Below, piece after piece: positions 16,849 through 25,128 of a stretch of DNA of 39,805 nucleotides (position 1 is its first letter; each line of letters begins with the position of its first letter). Location of the stretch: the NCBI GenBank assembly GCA_964342675.1, contig CAYFFR010000011.1, forward strand, positions 1 to 39,805, written 5' to 3'. Under the pieces are notes generated by a model, which saw only the letters and a program-made list of their open reading frames with translations, was not told the origin of the DNA and ran no database searches. The position numbers and the translations under genes are program-made. Origin of the DNA: MED-G82 sp964342675 (GTDB lineage: Bacteria; Pseudomonadota; Gammaproteobacteria; Magnimaribacterales; D2472).

Positions 16849-17548
16849 AAAAATATTTATTTTAATTTTATCTTTAAAACCTCTATTAGCATTTAGCAAT
16901 GATCCTTTTGAGGAAATAAATAGAGGAATTTATAGCTTTAATGATTCAGTGGATCAGAACTTTGCTAAACCGATTGCAGAATTTTATGATGAAACTATAC
17001 CACTACCTATACAAATAGGAGTCTCAAATTTTTTTAATAATTTGGAAGAAATAGATAATTCATTGAACCAATTATTGCAAGGCAAACCTGGTAAAGCATT
17101 GAATGATTTCTCAAGATTTTGTATAAACACAACAATAGGTTTAGTTGGATTATTTGATGTTGCATCAAAGATGGGCCTTGAAAGACATGATGAAGACTTT
17201 GGCCAGACATTAGGTACATGGGGAGTCCCATCAGGACCTTATTTAGTAATTCCTTTTTATGGACCAAGTAGTCCCAGAGATTTAGTAGGAGCACCTATAT
17301 CATCAGTTTTAACAGGAACTCTTTCTATTGAAAGAGATGATGCAAGACTTGGCTTGACAGCATTAGATGCTCTTGAAACTAGAGCGAGATTATTAGATGT
17401 AGAATCATTAATTGTTGGAGATAAATATATTTTTATTAGAGACTCATATTTACAGGTTACAGAGTTTGAAGTTGAAGATGGTGAGCTAACAGAAGATGAT
17501 TTTGTAGATGATATGGAAGATTTTTTATTAGAGGATGAAGATCTATAA
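16838..17548 (+). CDS. mlaA: MlaA-family phospholipid transport protein without a lipobox
   Basis: A 236-residue MlaA (VacJ) homologue. MlaA removes misplaced phospholipids from the outer leaflet of the outer membrane. The family core is clear: DPFEEINRGIYSFNDSVDQN near the mature N-terminus, GLVGLFDVASKMGLERHDED, FGQTLGTWGVPSGPYLVIPF, and YGPSSPRDLVG. The signal peptide (residues 1-19, ending LLAFS) lacks the lipobox cysteine found in the E. coli lipoprotein, so this version is probably not lipidated. The tail is strongly acidic. It overlaps the mrp-like gene by 11 bases, and its stop abuts the convergent dusA stop. Confidence 0.92.
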   Translation: MKYKKIFILILSLKPLLAFSNDPFEEINRGIYSFNDSVDQNFAKPIAEFYDETIPLPIQIGVSNFFNNLEEIDNSLNQLLQGKPGKALNDFSRFCINTTIGLVGLFDVASKMGLERHDEDFGQTLGTWGVPSGPYLVIPFYGPSSPRDLVGAPISSVLTGTLSIERDDARLGLTALDALETRARLLDVESLIVGDKYIFIRDSYLQVTEFEVEDGELTEDDFVDDMEDFLLEDEDL

Positions 17549-18505
17549 AAATTTACTTAATTTATGACTTGCCTCTTTTAAATCCCCCAACATCATTAAG
17601 TCATTAATCGTTTGTCTATATTCTTTAGCACCACTTTTACCTTTATTTAATCCATAGATATGTTTCAAGGCTCTTTTAATAACACTTTTATCTTTATTAA
17701 CTTGAATATATTTTAAATATAGATCTAGGATTTCTTTTGAGGTTCTTTTTTTAGAATGAAATCCAAAAAATTTATTATCTACTTCTTGTAAGATTAAAGG
17801 ATTATCATAAGCTTCTCTACCTAACATGACCCCATCTACTTTATTTAAATGGGTTTCTGCATCTTTTAGTGTTCTAATGCCACCGTTAATAATAATTTCA
17901 AGATCTTTAAAGTCTTTTTTTAGTTGGTATACAAAATTATATTTTAACTTTGGTATTGATCTATTTTGTCTAGGGGAAAGTCCATTTAATATTGCATTTC
18001 TTGCATGAACAATAATCGTCTTAATGCCTGTATCTTTTATATATTCGATAAATGAATAAAGAAATTCATAATTCTCATTATTACCAATACCAGTTCTGCA
18101 CTTAATTGTAATAGGTGTTTTAACAGTATTTGTCATTACTTCAAGGCAATCAGCAACTAACTCTTTATTTAACATTAAGCTAGCTCCAAATTCACCCTTA
18201 ATGACTCTATCTGATGGACATCCAAGGTTTAAATTAATTTCGTCATATCCGTAATCCTCAGCAATTTTAGAACATTCTTTTAGGTGATTGATGTTTGATC
18301 CCCCAAGCTGTAAAGCAACAGGAGATTCTATTTCATGATTAAATTTAAGTTTTTTATAACACTGACCATGAATAATAGAGTTAGCAGTAACCATTTCAGT
18401 GTATAAAAAAGCTTTCGATGTCATGAGCCTCATTAAATATCTATCGTATGTATCAGTACATTGCATCATTGGTGCTACGCAAAACCTATGAGCAGAAACT
18501 GTCAT
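17543..18505 (-). CDS. dusA: tRNA-dihydrouridine synthase A
   Basis: A 320-residue FMN enzyme that reduces uridine to dihydrouridine in the tRNA D-loop. DusA-specific features are FCVAPMMQCTDTYDRYLMRL at the N-terminus, EMVTANSIIHG, the catalytic-cysteine motif EINLNLGCPSDRV, TIKCRTGIGNN, and INGGIRTLKDAETHLNKVDG. The length matches DusA (about 330). It starts two bases after the nhaB stop and is likely cotranscribed with it. Its own stop directly abuts the opposite-strand mlaA stop. Confidence 0.95.
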   Translation of the reverse strand: MTVSAHRFCVAPMMQCTDTYDRYLMRLMTSKAFLYTEMVTANSIIHGQCYKKLKFNHEIESPVALQLGGSNINHLKECSKIAEDYGYDEINLNLGCPSDRVIKGEFGASLMLNKELVADCLEVMTNTVKTPITIKCRTGIGNNENYEFLYSFIEYIKDTGIKTIIVHARNAILNGLSPRQNRSIPKLKYNFVYQLKKDFKDLEIIINGGIRTLKDAETHLNKVDGVMLGREAYDNPLILQEVDNKFFGFHSKKRTSKEILDLYLKYIQVNKDKSVIKRALKHIYGLNKGKSGAKEYRQTINDLMMLGDLKEASHKLSKFL

Positions 18506-18507
18506 TT

Positions 18508-20031
18508 TTAAAGTATATAAATGACCGATAACAAACCAACAGTAGAGAGAACAATAGTATAAGGCAAAGCCATCAATACCATTCTTAGGTATGATAGATT
18601 GATTAAAGGTGCAACCGAAGATGTTAATAAGAATAAGAAGGCTGCTTGACCATTTGGGGTTGCAACACTTGGAATATTAGTTCCAGTATTAATAGCAACT
18701 GCTAGTCTTTCAAAATGTTCTCTAGTTATTGGATTTTCGGGATGATTTAATGCTTGTTCAATTTCATTAATGTAAACAGTTGCAACAAAAACATTATCAC
18801 TTATCATTGAAAGCAATCCATTGGCAATAAAAAATAAAGGTATTTGTAAATCTTTACTTTGAGTAAATACATAATCTATAACTGGTTTAAATAACTCTTG
18901 ATCATGTATAACTCCAACTATTGCAAAGAATATTACCAATAGTGCTGTAAAAGGTAATGCTTCGGTAAAAGCTGGTCCTAAGTCATGTTCTTCTGTGATT
19001 CCTTTGAATGCAGTTAATAAGACTATTACACCCAAACCTATTAATCCAACTTCAGCTAAATGAAATGCTAAAGCAATAATTAGTAATAATGCTACTATGA
19101 TTTCAATAATTAAAGATGTCTTGATTGCTGGAGTACTCTTTTTTAATTCGTGATTATTGTATTCAATAAAGATTTGTTTTATTTCAAGAGGAAGATGGTT
19201 ACCAAAACCAGCTATTTTAAATTTTTCAATAAAGAAACAGGTTATTAGTCCAGCAATAAATACAGGCACAGTTACTGGAGCCATAACAAATAAGAAATCC
19301 ATAAATTCCCACCCAACTCTTTCAGCTATTAGTAGGTTCTGTGGTTCTCCTACAATAGTACATACTCCACCTAGGGCGGTTCCAACTACTCCATGCATTA
19401 CTAAATCTCTTAAAAAGGCTTTAAATTTTTCAATCTCATTAACCCCTAATTCATTAAGTTGACTATTATCAAGATGATCATGAGATCGATCATCAAAGTT
19501 CTTATTTGATGTTGCAAGATGGAATAACCTATAAAAGCCAATTGTGACGGCAATTAATACTGCTGTTACAGTTAATGCATCTAAAAAGGCTGATAGAAAT
19601 GCTGCTACAAAACAAAATAATAATGAGATCTTTGTTTTTGAATGAACTTTTAAAAGTAATTTTGTAAAAATAGTCAGCATTAAGTTTTTCATAAAGTAGA
19701 TACCAGCAACCATAAAGACCAATAACAAAATAACCTCAATGTTATTTTCTACTTCATGCATTAATTGTTTTGGAGTGGTTAAATTTAATATTATTGCTTC
19801 AATTGCTATCAGGCCGCCAGGTTGAAGAGGATAGCATTTGAGAGCTAAAGCTAAGGTAAAAATAAATTGAATTAGAATGATCCAACCAACTATAAATGTC
19901 CCATTAAATCCAAGATAATTTAAAGTTACTAAGGTAATAGGGTTACTGATTAAAAAGAAAATTATGGCCTTCTTATACCAACTAGGAGAATTACCTAAAA
20001 AGAGACTATATATATTTCTTATCAATGACAT
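18508..20031 (-). CDS. nhaB: Na+/H+ antiporter NhaB
   Basis: A 507-residue polytopic inner-membrane antiporter that exports Na+ in exchange for protons. It aligns along its whole length with E. coli NhaB: FLGNSPSWYKKAI near the N-terminus, LALALKCYPLQPGGLIAIEA, LLVFMVAGIYFMKNL, and CFVAAFLSAFLDALTVTAV, which contains the conserved Asp of the transport path. The gene suits a marine organism. Only 11 bases separate its start from the divergent nudC start, so its promoter must lie inside nudC coding sequence or its message must have almost no leader. Confidence 0.96.
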   Translation of the reverse strand: MSLIRNIYSLFLGNSPSWYKKAIIFFLISNPITLVTLNYLGFNGTFIVGWIILIQFIFTLALALKCYPLQPGGLIAIEAIILNLTTPKQLMHEVENNIEVILLLVFMVAGIYFMKNLMLTIFTKLLLKVHSKTKISLLFCFVAAFLSAFLDALTVTAVLIAVTIGFYRLFHLATSNKNFDDRSHDHLDNSQLNELGVNEIEKFKAFLRDLVMHGVVGTALGGVCTIVGEPQNLLIAERVGWEFMDFLFVMAPVTVPVFIAGLITCFFIEKFKIAGFGNHLPLEIKQIFIEYNNHELKKSTPAIKTSLIIEIIVALLLIIALAFHLAEVGLIGLGVIVLLTAFKGITEEHDLGPAFTEALPFTALLVIFFAIVGVIHDQELFKPVIDYVFTQSKDLQIPLFFIANGLLSMISDNVFVATVYINEIEQALNHPENPITREHFERLAVAINTGTNIPSVATPNGQAAFLFLLTSSVAPLINLSYLRMVLMALPYTIVLSTVGLLSVIYIL

Positions 20032-20042
20032 AATTACACATT

Positions 20043-20858
20043 ATGGACTTTATACGTGAAAAACACGATAGCATAGAAACTGAATCTCAAATTATATTAT
20101 TTTATAAAGAAAAGCTCTTTTATAACAAACTTAATAAATCATTTACTCACAATTATAAGGACTTAGACATATTTATTGAGAACAGAAATTTAATAGGAAT
20201 ATATGCCAATAATGAAAATTCTATATATGTTTCAGAGATTACAGATTATGAAATTGCTAACCAATTAAAATTATTAAATGACTCTGATTTTATAGATTTA
20301 AGATATATTTTAGGGTTACTTGACTCAAATGAATTTTCAGTAATTAGTAGAGGAAAAAAGATATTATTTTGGCAATCAAATAATAGATTTTGTGGATCTT
20401 GTGGCCAACCAACTCTATACAGCAATGAAGAAGGAGCATTCTTTTGTAATTGTAATAAACAATTCATATATCCCGCCATTGCACCTTGTATCATCACCTT
20501 AATACATAGAGATAATGAAATCCTTTTAGGAAGGAACTCATTATTTCCAGAAGGCATGTATAGTACTTTAGCTGGATTTATTGAAGCTGGTGAAAATTGT
20601 GAAGAGGCTCTAATAAGAGAGGTAAATGAAGAGGTGGGTATAAAAGTTCACAATATTAGATATTTTGGAAGTCAGAGCTGGCCTTTTCCTAGCCAATTAA
20701 TGTTAGGTTTCATCACAGAATATCAATCCGGGGATATTTCACTTAACGATCAAGAATTAGAAGACGCAAAATGGTTCGATATAAATGACTTACCTAACAT
20801 ACCACCTATAGAATCGATTTCAGGTCAACTTATTCACTCTTATATCGAGGATCATTAA
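20043..20858 (+). CDS. nudC: NAD+ diphosphatase / NAD-RNA decapping hydrolase
   Basis: A 271-residue Nudix enzyme that splits NAD(H) to NMN and AMP and removes NAD caps from RNA 5' ends. The Nudix box is complete (GFIEAGENCEEALIREVNEE ending in VGI). The NADH-specific motif is SQSWPFPSQLM, compared with SQPWPFPQSLM in E. coli. The zinc site is Cys117-x-x-Cys120 and Cys135-x-Cys137; the second pair is one residue closer than the CxxC of E. coli. The last 29 bases overlap the 3' end of the opposite-strand RNase E gene. Confidence 0.93.
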   Translation: MDFIREKHDSIETESQIILFYKEKLFYNKLNKSFTHNYKDLDIFIENRNLIGIYANNENSIYVSEITDYEIANQLKLLNDSDFIDLRYILGLLDSNEFSVISRGKKILFWQSNNRFCGSCGQPTLYSNEEGAFFCNCNKQFIYPAIAPCIITLIHRDNEILLGRNSLFPEGMYSTLAGFIEAGENCEEALIREVNEEVGIKVHNIRYFGSQSWPFPSQLMLGFITEYQSGDISLNDQELEDAKWFDINDLPNIPPIESISGQLIHSYIEDH

Positions 20859-22767
20859 GCGCTCTTGTTGGTTTAGAAGTATTTTTTGACTCGTTTGTAT
20901 CGTTCTTAGAGTCTTTAATTTTATTTTCTTTTTTTGGTTTAGTAACTTTATTCTTTTGTATATTTTTTTTATTTGAAACCCTTTTTTCATTTTTAGGTTT
21001 ATTTCTAGTAGTTTTTTTTGATTTTTGATATCTTCCTTTGTTTTTATTATTCCGTGGTTTGAAATTTTTTGATTTATTTTTATGTGAATAGCTACTTTTT
21101 GATTTTGGTCTATGTCTTTTCTTAGGCGGACTTGTATTATTCTTTGATGAACTAAAAATCTTTGATAAAGCTCCAAGAATACCATTAGAACCACCTTTAG
21201 GTTTTTTGGGAGGAGGGGTAGCTTCAACTAAAGGTCTATTATGATTGTGTCTGTTATCATTATTCTTCCATGTTAAATCTGGTTCAGGACTATCAGGTAT
21301 CATTTCGTATGATGATTTCTTTTTTACTTCACTTTCTTTCACTCTAACAACTTTATAATATGGTCGTGATTTATAAGGATCAGCAACAACGATTACACTT
21401 ACATTAAATAAATTTTCTATAGTAGAAATATCACCTCTTTTTTCATTTAATAAATAGCTTGCTACATCAGCTGGAACATATGCGTGGACTTCAGCTGTAT
21501 TATCTTTAGCTGCATCTTCTCCAACTATTCTTAAGATTGACTGACCCAATGATCTTGTGCCTCTAACTAGAACATGTTCTATATCATAAGTTTCATTTAA
21601 TGATGGTTTTAATCTTTGTCTTGATAATTCAAGTAAACCAAATCTAGATATATCACCTATTTGTATTCTTGCTCTATCACCATCAACTGATTTTCTCATT
21701 GCATTAGCAACTTTTGATTGATTACCCGAGTCTTGCATATCAATAAAATCAATCACAATTAACCCACCTAAATCTCTTAATCTCAGTTGTCTTGCTATTT
21801 CACGCGATGCTTCTAAGTTTGTTTCTAGGGCAGTTTCTTCAATATCTTTTCCTTTTGTAGATCTAGATGAATTGACATCTATAGTTACCATTGCTTCTGT
21901 TGGGTCAATAACTATTGATCCACCAGATGGTAATTTAATTTCTCTTTGGAATGCAGACTCAATTTGTGATTCGATTTGATACCTATTAAATAAAGGTATT
22001 TCTTCTTCATATAATTTCACTTTATCTGAGTGGTCTGGTATCACTGCATTAGCAAAATTAATAGCCTCATCAAATATATTTTTATCATCAATCAGAATTT
22101 CCCCGATATCTTCTCTAAAGTAATCTCTAAAAACTTTAAGAATTAATTTATCATCTTTATAAATTAGGGCAGGGCATTCAGATGAACCTATATTTTTTTT
22201 AATATCTGACCATAAGGACAATAAATAATCTAAATCCCATTGAAGTTCTGCTGGTGATCTACCAAGACCAGCAGTTCTTACAATAATACTCATATTTTCA
22301 GGAATCTTTAAAGACTTGATAGAGTTTTTTATTTGATCTCTTTCATCACCTGAAATCCTCCTAGATACTCCACCTGCTTTACTTGAATTTGGTATCAGAA
22401 CAAGAAACCTTCCTGCTAATGATATTTGTGTTGATAAAGCAGCACCTTTTGTTCCTCTTTCTTCTTTTAATACTTGAACAATTATTTCATCATTTTCTTT
22501 TAGAGTGCATACTCTTTTATCACCATCACTTCTAAAATAATCATCTATTAATTCTTTTAATGGTAAAAAACCATGCTTTTCTGATCCAAAATTTACAAAT
22601 GCTGCATCTAAACTTGTCTCAACTCGGGATACCTTGGCCTTAAACACACTTCCTTTTAAAAGCGTTTTATTATCAAATTCACTATCAAGATCATATAATT
22701 TTGCTCCTTCTACAAGAGCAACCCGCATTTCATCAGCTAATGACTTATTAATTAGTATTCTTTTCAT
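20830..22767 (-). CDS. rne: Ribonuclease E, short form without Zn-link cysteines
   Basis: A 645-residue endoribonuclease that starts mRNA decay and processes stable RNA. The N-terminal S1 region, the 5' sensor and DNase-like domain match E. coli RNase E closely, including MKRILINKSLADEMRVALVE, YQIESQIESAFQREIKLPSG, and the two metal-binding aspartates in TIDVNSSRST and GLIVIDFIDM. The CPRC Zn-link motif that holds the E. coli tetramer together is absent; the same place reads EHVLVRGTRSLGQ. After about residue 510 there is only a Lys/Arg/Asn-rich disordered tail of about 135 residues, ending in ALNDPRYKSE, which carries the NDPR short motif seen at the end of other gammaproteobacterial RNase E proteins. 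GGAG lies five bases before the ATG. Confidence 0.94.
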   Translation of the reverse strand: MKRILINKSLADEMRVALVEGAKLYDLDSEFDNKTLLKGSVFKAKVSRVETSLDAAFVNFGSEKHGFLPLKELIDDYFRSDGDKRVCTLKENDEIIVQVLKEERGTKGAALSTQISLAGRFLVLIPNSSKAGGVSRRISGDERDQIKNSIKSLKIPENMSIIVRTAGLGRSPAELQWDLDYLLSLWSDIKKNIGSSECPALIYKDDKLILKVFRDYFREDIGEILIDDKNIFDEAINFANAVIPDHSDKVKLYEEEIPLFNRYQIESQIESAFQREIKLPSGGSIVIDPTEAMVTIDVNSSRSTKGKDIEETALETNLEASREIARQLRLRDLGGLIVIDFIDMQDSGNQSKVANAMRKSVDGDRARIQIGDISRFGLLELSRQRLKPSLNETYDIEHVLVRGTRSLGQSILRIVGEDAAKDNTAEVHAYVPADVASYLLNEKRGDISTIENLFNVSVIVVADPYKSRPYYKVVRVKESEVKKKSSYEMIPDSPEPDLTWKNNDNRHNHNRPLVEATPPPKKPKGGSNGILGALSKIFSSSKNNTSPPKKRHRPKSKSSYSHKNKSKNFKPRNNKNKGRYQKSKKTTRNKPKNEKRVSNKKNIQKNKVTKPKKENKIKDSKNDTNESKNTSKPTRALNDPRYKSE

Positions 22768-22870
22768 ATTTTCTCCAAATATAGAGAAGGAGGGTAATTT
22801 ACCCTATAAAATTAAAGAGTCTTATCGGGATACCTGCTCTTTAACCTGGCTCCTTTGTTTTGGGAGCCTA
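22768..22870 (-). promoter_or_regulatory. Structured 5' leader of rne with three stem-loops
   Basis: On the minus strand, upstream of the rne ATG, three inverted repeats follow one another. First GGCTCC/GGAGCC (22868-22848), then TTAAAGAG/CTCTTTAA (22843-22812, with a small inner pairing), then AGGGTAA/TTACCCT (22805-22791), followed by the GGAG Shine-Dalgarno (22776-22773). In E. coli the rne leader also has several hairpins, and RNase E binds one of them to control its own mRNA. The similar layout suggests a comparable autoregulatory leader. The repeats are seen directly; the function is inferred from E. coli. Confidence 0.55.
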
Positions 22871-22940
22871 AAAACTTAAAATTGTTATTATTTTACTTCT
22901 CTTAATTTAATTCTATTAAGTAGTTTTTTGTTCTATATTA

Positions 22941-22960
22941 GATCATATAACAAAATGATC
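22941..22960. repeat. Inverted repeat between rne and rluC
   Basis: GATCAT and ATGATC flank an eight-base AT-rich spacer about 45 bases upstream of rluC, in the divergent rne/rluC region. It could be a regulator-binding site or part of the rluC leader. I could not place a convincing sigma-70 promoter for either gene with confidence in this AT-rich stretch. The rest of 22870-23004 shows no RNA gene or short coding frame that I can support. Confidence 0.3.
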
Positions 22961-23004
22961 TCTTATCGTCCCTCATATATATTCTTTCAGATATTTTACA
23001 CCAT

Positions 23005-23919
23005 ATGACATCAAATCTCCTAAAAGTCGACAAAAGTAACGAAGGAAGAAGGATAGATAACTACCTTTTTTATATATTAAAGACAGTACCTAAGACCAAA
23101 GTCTATAACATGATCCGTAGAGGTGAAATTAGAGTTAATTCTAGAAGAATAAAGGCATCTACAAGAATTAATATTAATGATGAGATTAGATTACCACCAT
23201 ATATAAATATAAATAATGATGAAAATATTATTAAGATCCATAAAAAATATATTGAAATTTTTGAATCTTGTATTATTGCGGAACATAAAGATTTTTTAGT
23301 TATCAATAAACCATACGGAATATCAGTTCATAAAGGATCTAAAACTAATTATGGATTAATTGATATTGCTAGGAATTTTTATGAAGATAATTCTATTGAT
23401 CTATGTCATAGACTAGATAAAGAAACTTCAGGCTGTATTATCCTTTCAAGGAATAAAAGATTTTTATCTTTTATAAATAAATTATTCATAACAGGCCAAG
23501 TGCATAAAAGTTATATAGGTGTCATAGCAGGACGATTAGACAAACCTATCTATATAAACAATAGATTAAAAACTCATCATCTCAGAGGCAATAAATTATC
23601 AATTGAGTCTAAAAAGGGCAAGTATGCTAAGAGTCTTTTTAAACCCATTTCTTATTATAAAAATTTAACATTGGTTGAGATAGAGATCTTTACTGGCAAA
23701 CTTCATCAGATAAGAAGTCATAGCAGTCAGATGAACATGCCAATTCTTAATGACAAGAAATATGGTAATTATGATCAACATAACAATCCATTAACAAATC
23801 TAAATAGATTGGCACTTCACTCACATACAATTGAATTTGTAGATCAAGATAAAAATAAGTTATCTTTTCAAGCTAAACTTGATTTAGAATTCAACAAGGC
23901 AATAGAGATTTTTAAATAA
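23005..23919 (+). CDS. rluC: Ribosomal large subunit pseudouridine synthase C
   Basis: A 304-residue pseudouridine synthase expected to modify 23S rRNA helices (positions 955, 2504 and 2580 in E. coli). The N-terminal S4 domain reads GRRIDNYLFYILKTVPKTKV then MIRRGEIRVNSRRIKASTRI. The catalytic motif CHRLDKETSG holds Asp138, and the late KLHQIRSHSSQMNMPILNDKKYG is the second family motif. RluC rather than RluD is supported by the S4 details and by its position divergent from rne and upstream of rpmF, which matches E. coli. Confidence 0.93.
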   Translation: MTSNLLKVDKSNEGRRIDNYLFYILKTVPKTKVYNMIRRGEIRVNSRRIKASTRININDEIRLPPYININNDENIIKIHKKYIEIFESCIIAEHKDFLVINKPYGISVHKGSKTNYGLIDIARNFYEDNSIDLCHRLDKETSGCIILSRNKRFLSFINKLFITGQVHKSYIGVIAGRLDKPIYINNRLKTHHLRGNKLSIESKKGKYAKSLFKPISYYKNLTLVEIEIFTGKLHQIRSHSSQMNMPILNDKKYGNYDQHNNPLTNLNRLALHSHTIEFVDQDKNKLSFQAKLDLEFNKAIEIFK

Positions 23920-23972
23920 TATATTCCTACTCATAGATATCAATATCTGTTAGGATACGCTTTTTATAAGTT

Positions 23973-24185
23973 ATGGCAGTACAAAAAAGTAAAAAGACTC
24001 GTTCCAGAAGGGGCATGAGAAGATCTCATGATGCTTTAAATCAAGCAATGTTATCAATTGACCCTGTTTCTGGAGAAAAACATTTACGTCATCAAATGAC
24101 ACAAGATGGATTCTATAAAGGTAAATTAATAAAAGACTTAAGAAAAAAAGTCAAAACTGCTGAAGACTCTGAAGAATCTGAATAA
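23973..24185 (+). CDS. rpmF: 50S ribosomal protein L32
   Basis: A 70-residue L32 beginning MAVQKSKKTRSRRGMRRSHD and continuing SGEKHLRHQMTQDGFYKGK, as in other gammaproteobacteria. The usual length is about 56-60; here an extra acidic end (TAEDSEESE) follows a basic patch. It lies 53 bases after rluC and 16 before fabD. In E. coli, yceD precedes rpmF, and plsX and fabH follow it; none of these is present here. Confidence 0.96.
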   Translation: MAVQKSKKTRSRRGMRRSHDALNQAMLSIDPVSGEKHLRHQMTQDGFYKGKLIKDLRKKVKTAEDSEESE

Positions 24186-24201
24186 TTATTAAATTTTAAA
24201 T

Positions 24202-25128
24202 ATGTCTCATAGCACATTCCTTGTTTTTCCTGGACAAGGATCTCAACATTCATATATGTTGAGTAAATCAAATTTATTAGATTTAGCTAGCTCTAATACA
24301 TTTCATGAACCCATTGAATTATTGGATGATTTGCTCGGATGTAGTTTTATGAATTTAGTTGAATCTGAAGATACTGCAATAAATGACACTGCCAACACCC
24401 AACCCATTTTATTATTTATAAGCTATTTACATTTATATAAATTATTAGATAACTTGGATCTTGATATATCTTTTTTAGCAGGACATTCATTAGGCGAATA
24501 TACAGCCTTAGTATGTTCTAAATCCATATCTCTTATTGATGGTCTTAAGATAGTCGCTAAAAGAGGCTCTCTGATGAAAAATACCTTAAATGGTTCAATG
24601 TCAGCCATATTAGGTCTTGATCCAGATATCATCATAGAAGTTTGCAAAGAAATATCTAACAATAAAGTTCAAGCAGCAAATCTTAATAGCCCAATACAAA
24701 CAGTCATTTCTGGTGATATATCATATTTAGAAGAAATTGAAAAAATATTAAAAGAAAAAGGTGCAAGGAAGGTTATTAGGTTAAATGTTAGTGTAGCGGC
24801 ACACAGTTCTTTAATGAGAGATGCATCAGAAGAATTTAAGAAACATTTAAATGGCTATGATTTTAAGCAACCTAATCATAAGATTCTTCATAATGTTGAT
24901 GCAAGTTCTTGTAATTCAATCAGTGATTTGAAATCTAAGCTAGTTAAACAACTTTATATGCCAGTACAATGGGTCAATATTATGAAACATGTGAATAAGA
25001 ATATGGATTTGATAGAAGTTGGTCCTGGAAAAGTTTTATCAGGTTTAGCCAAGGCTAATAATGTTAATAGCTATTTCTCAACAAGCTCTAATACGTTTTA
25101 CGATAATATAGATAGATGGCAAAATTAA
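24202..25128 (+). CDS. fabD: Malonyl-CoA--ACP transacylase
   Basis: A 308-residue acyltransferase that loads malonyl groups onto acyl carrier protein. It shows FPGQGSQ at the N-terminus, the nucleophile motif AGHSLGEYTALV (Ser near residue 95), and the catalytic His in NVSVAAHSSLM. The length equals E. coli FabD (309). It starts directly after rpmF without plsX or fabH. The fabG start lies inside its last 13 bases, so translation of the two is coupled. Confidence 0.96.
   Translation: MSHSTFLVFPGQGSQHSYMLSKSNLLDLASSNTFHEPIELLDDLLGCSFMNLVESEDTAINDTANTQPILLFISYLHLYKLLDNLDLDISFLAGHSLGEYTALVCSKSISLIDGLKIVAKRGSLMKNTLNGSMSAILGLDPDIIIEVCKEISNNKVQAANLNSPIQTVISGDISYLEEIEKILKEKGARKVIRLNVSVAAHSSLMRDASEEFKKHLNGYDFKQPNHKILHNVDASSCNSISDLKSKLVKQLYMPVQWVNIMKHVNKNMDLIEVGPGKVLSGLAKANNVNSYFSTSSNTFYDNIDRWQN

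Noticed and set aside
20820..21227. A 135-residue lysine- and isoleucine-rich open frame on the minus strand
   Set aside because: It is a frame-shifted shadow of the AAA-rich region coding for the RNase E basic tail.
22848..22868. GGCTCC/GGAGCC hairpin as a terminator
   Set aside because: Neither strand has a proper T tract after it, and no gene ends there; it fits better as part of the rne leader.
22634..22879. An 81-residue plus-strand frame across the rne start
   Set aside because: It is antisense to the conserved RNase E N-terminus, has no recognisable family and runs through the leader hairpins.
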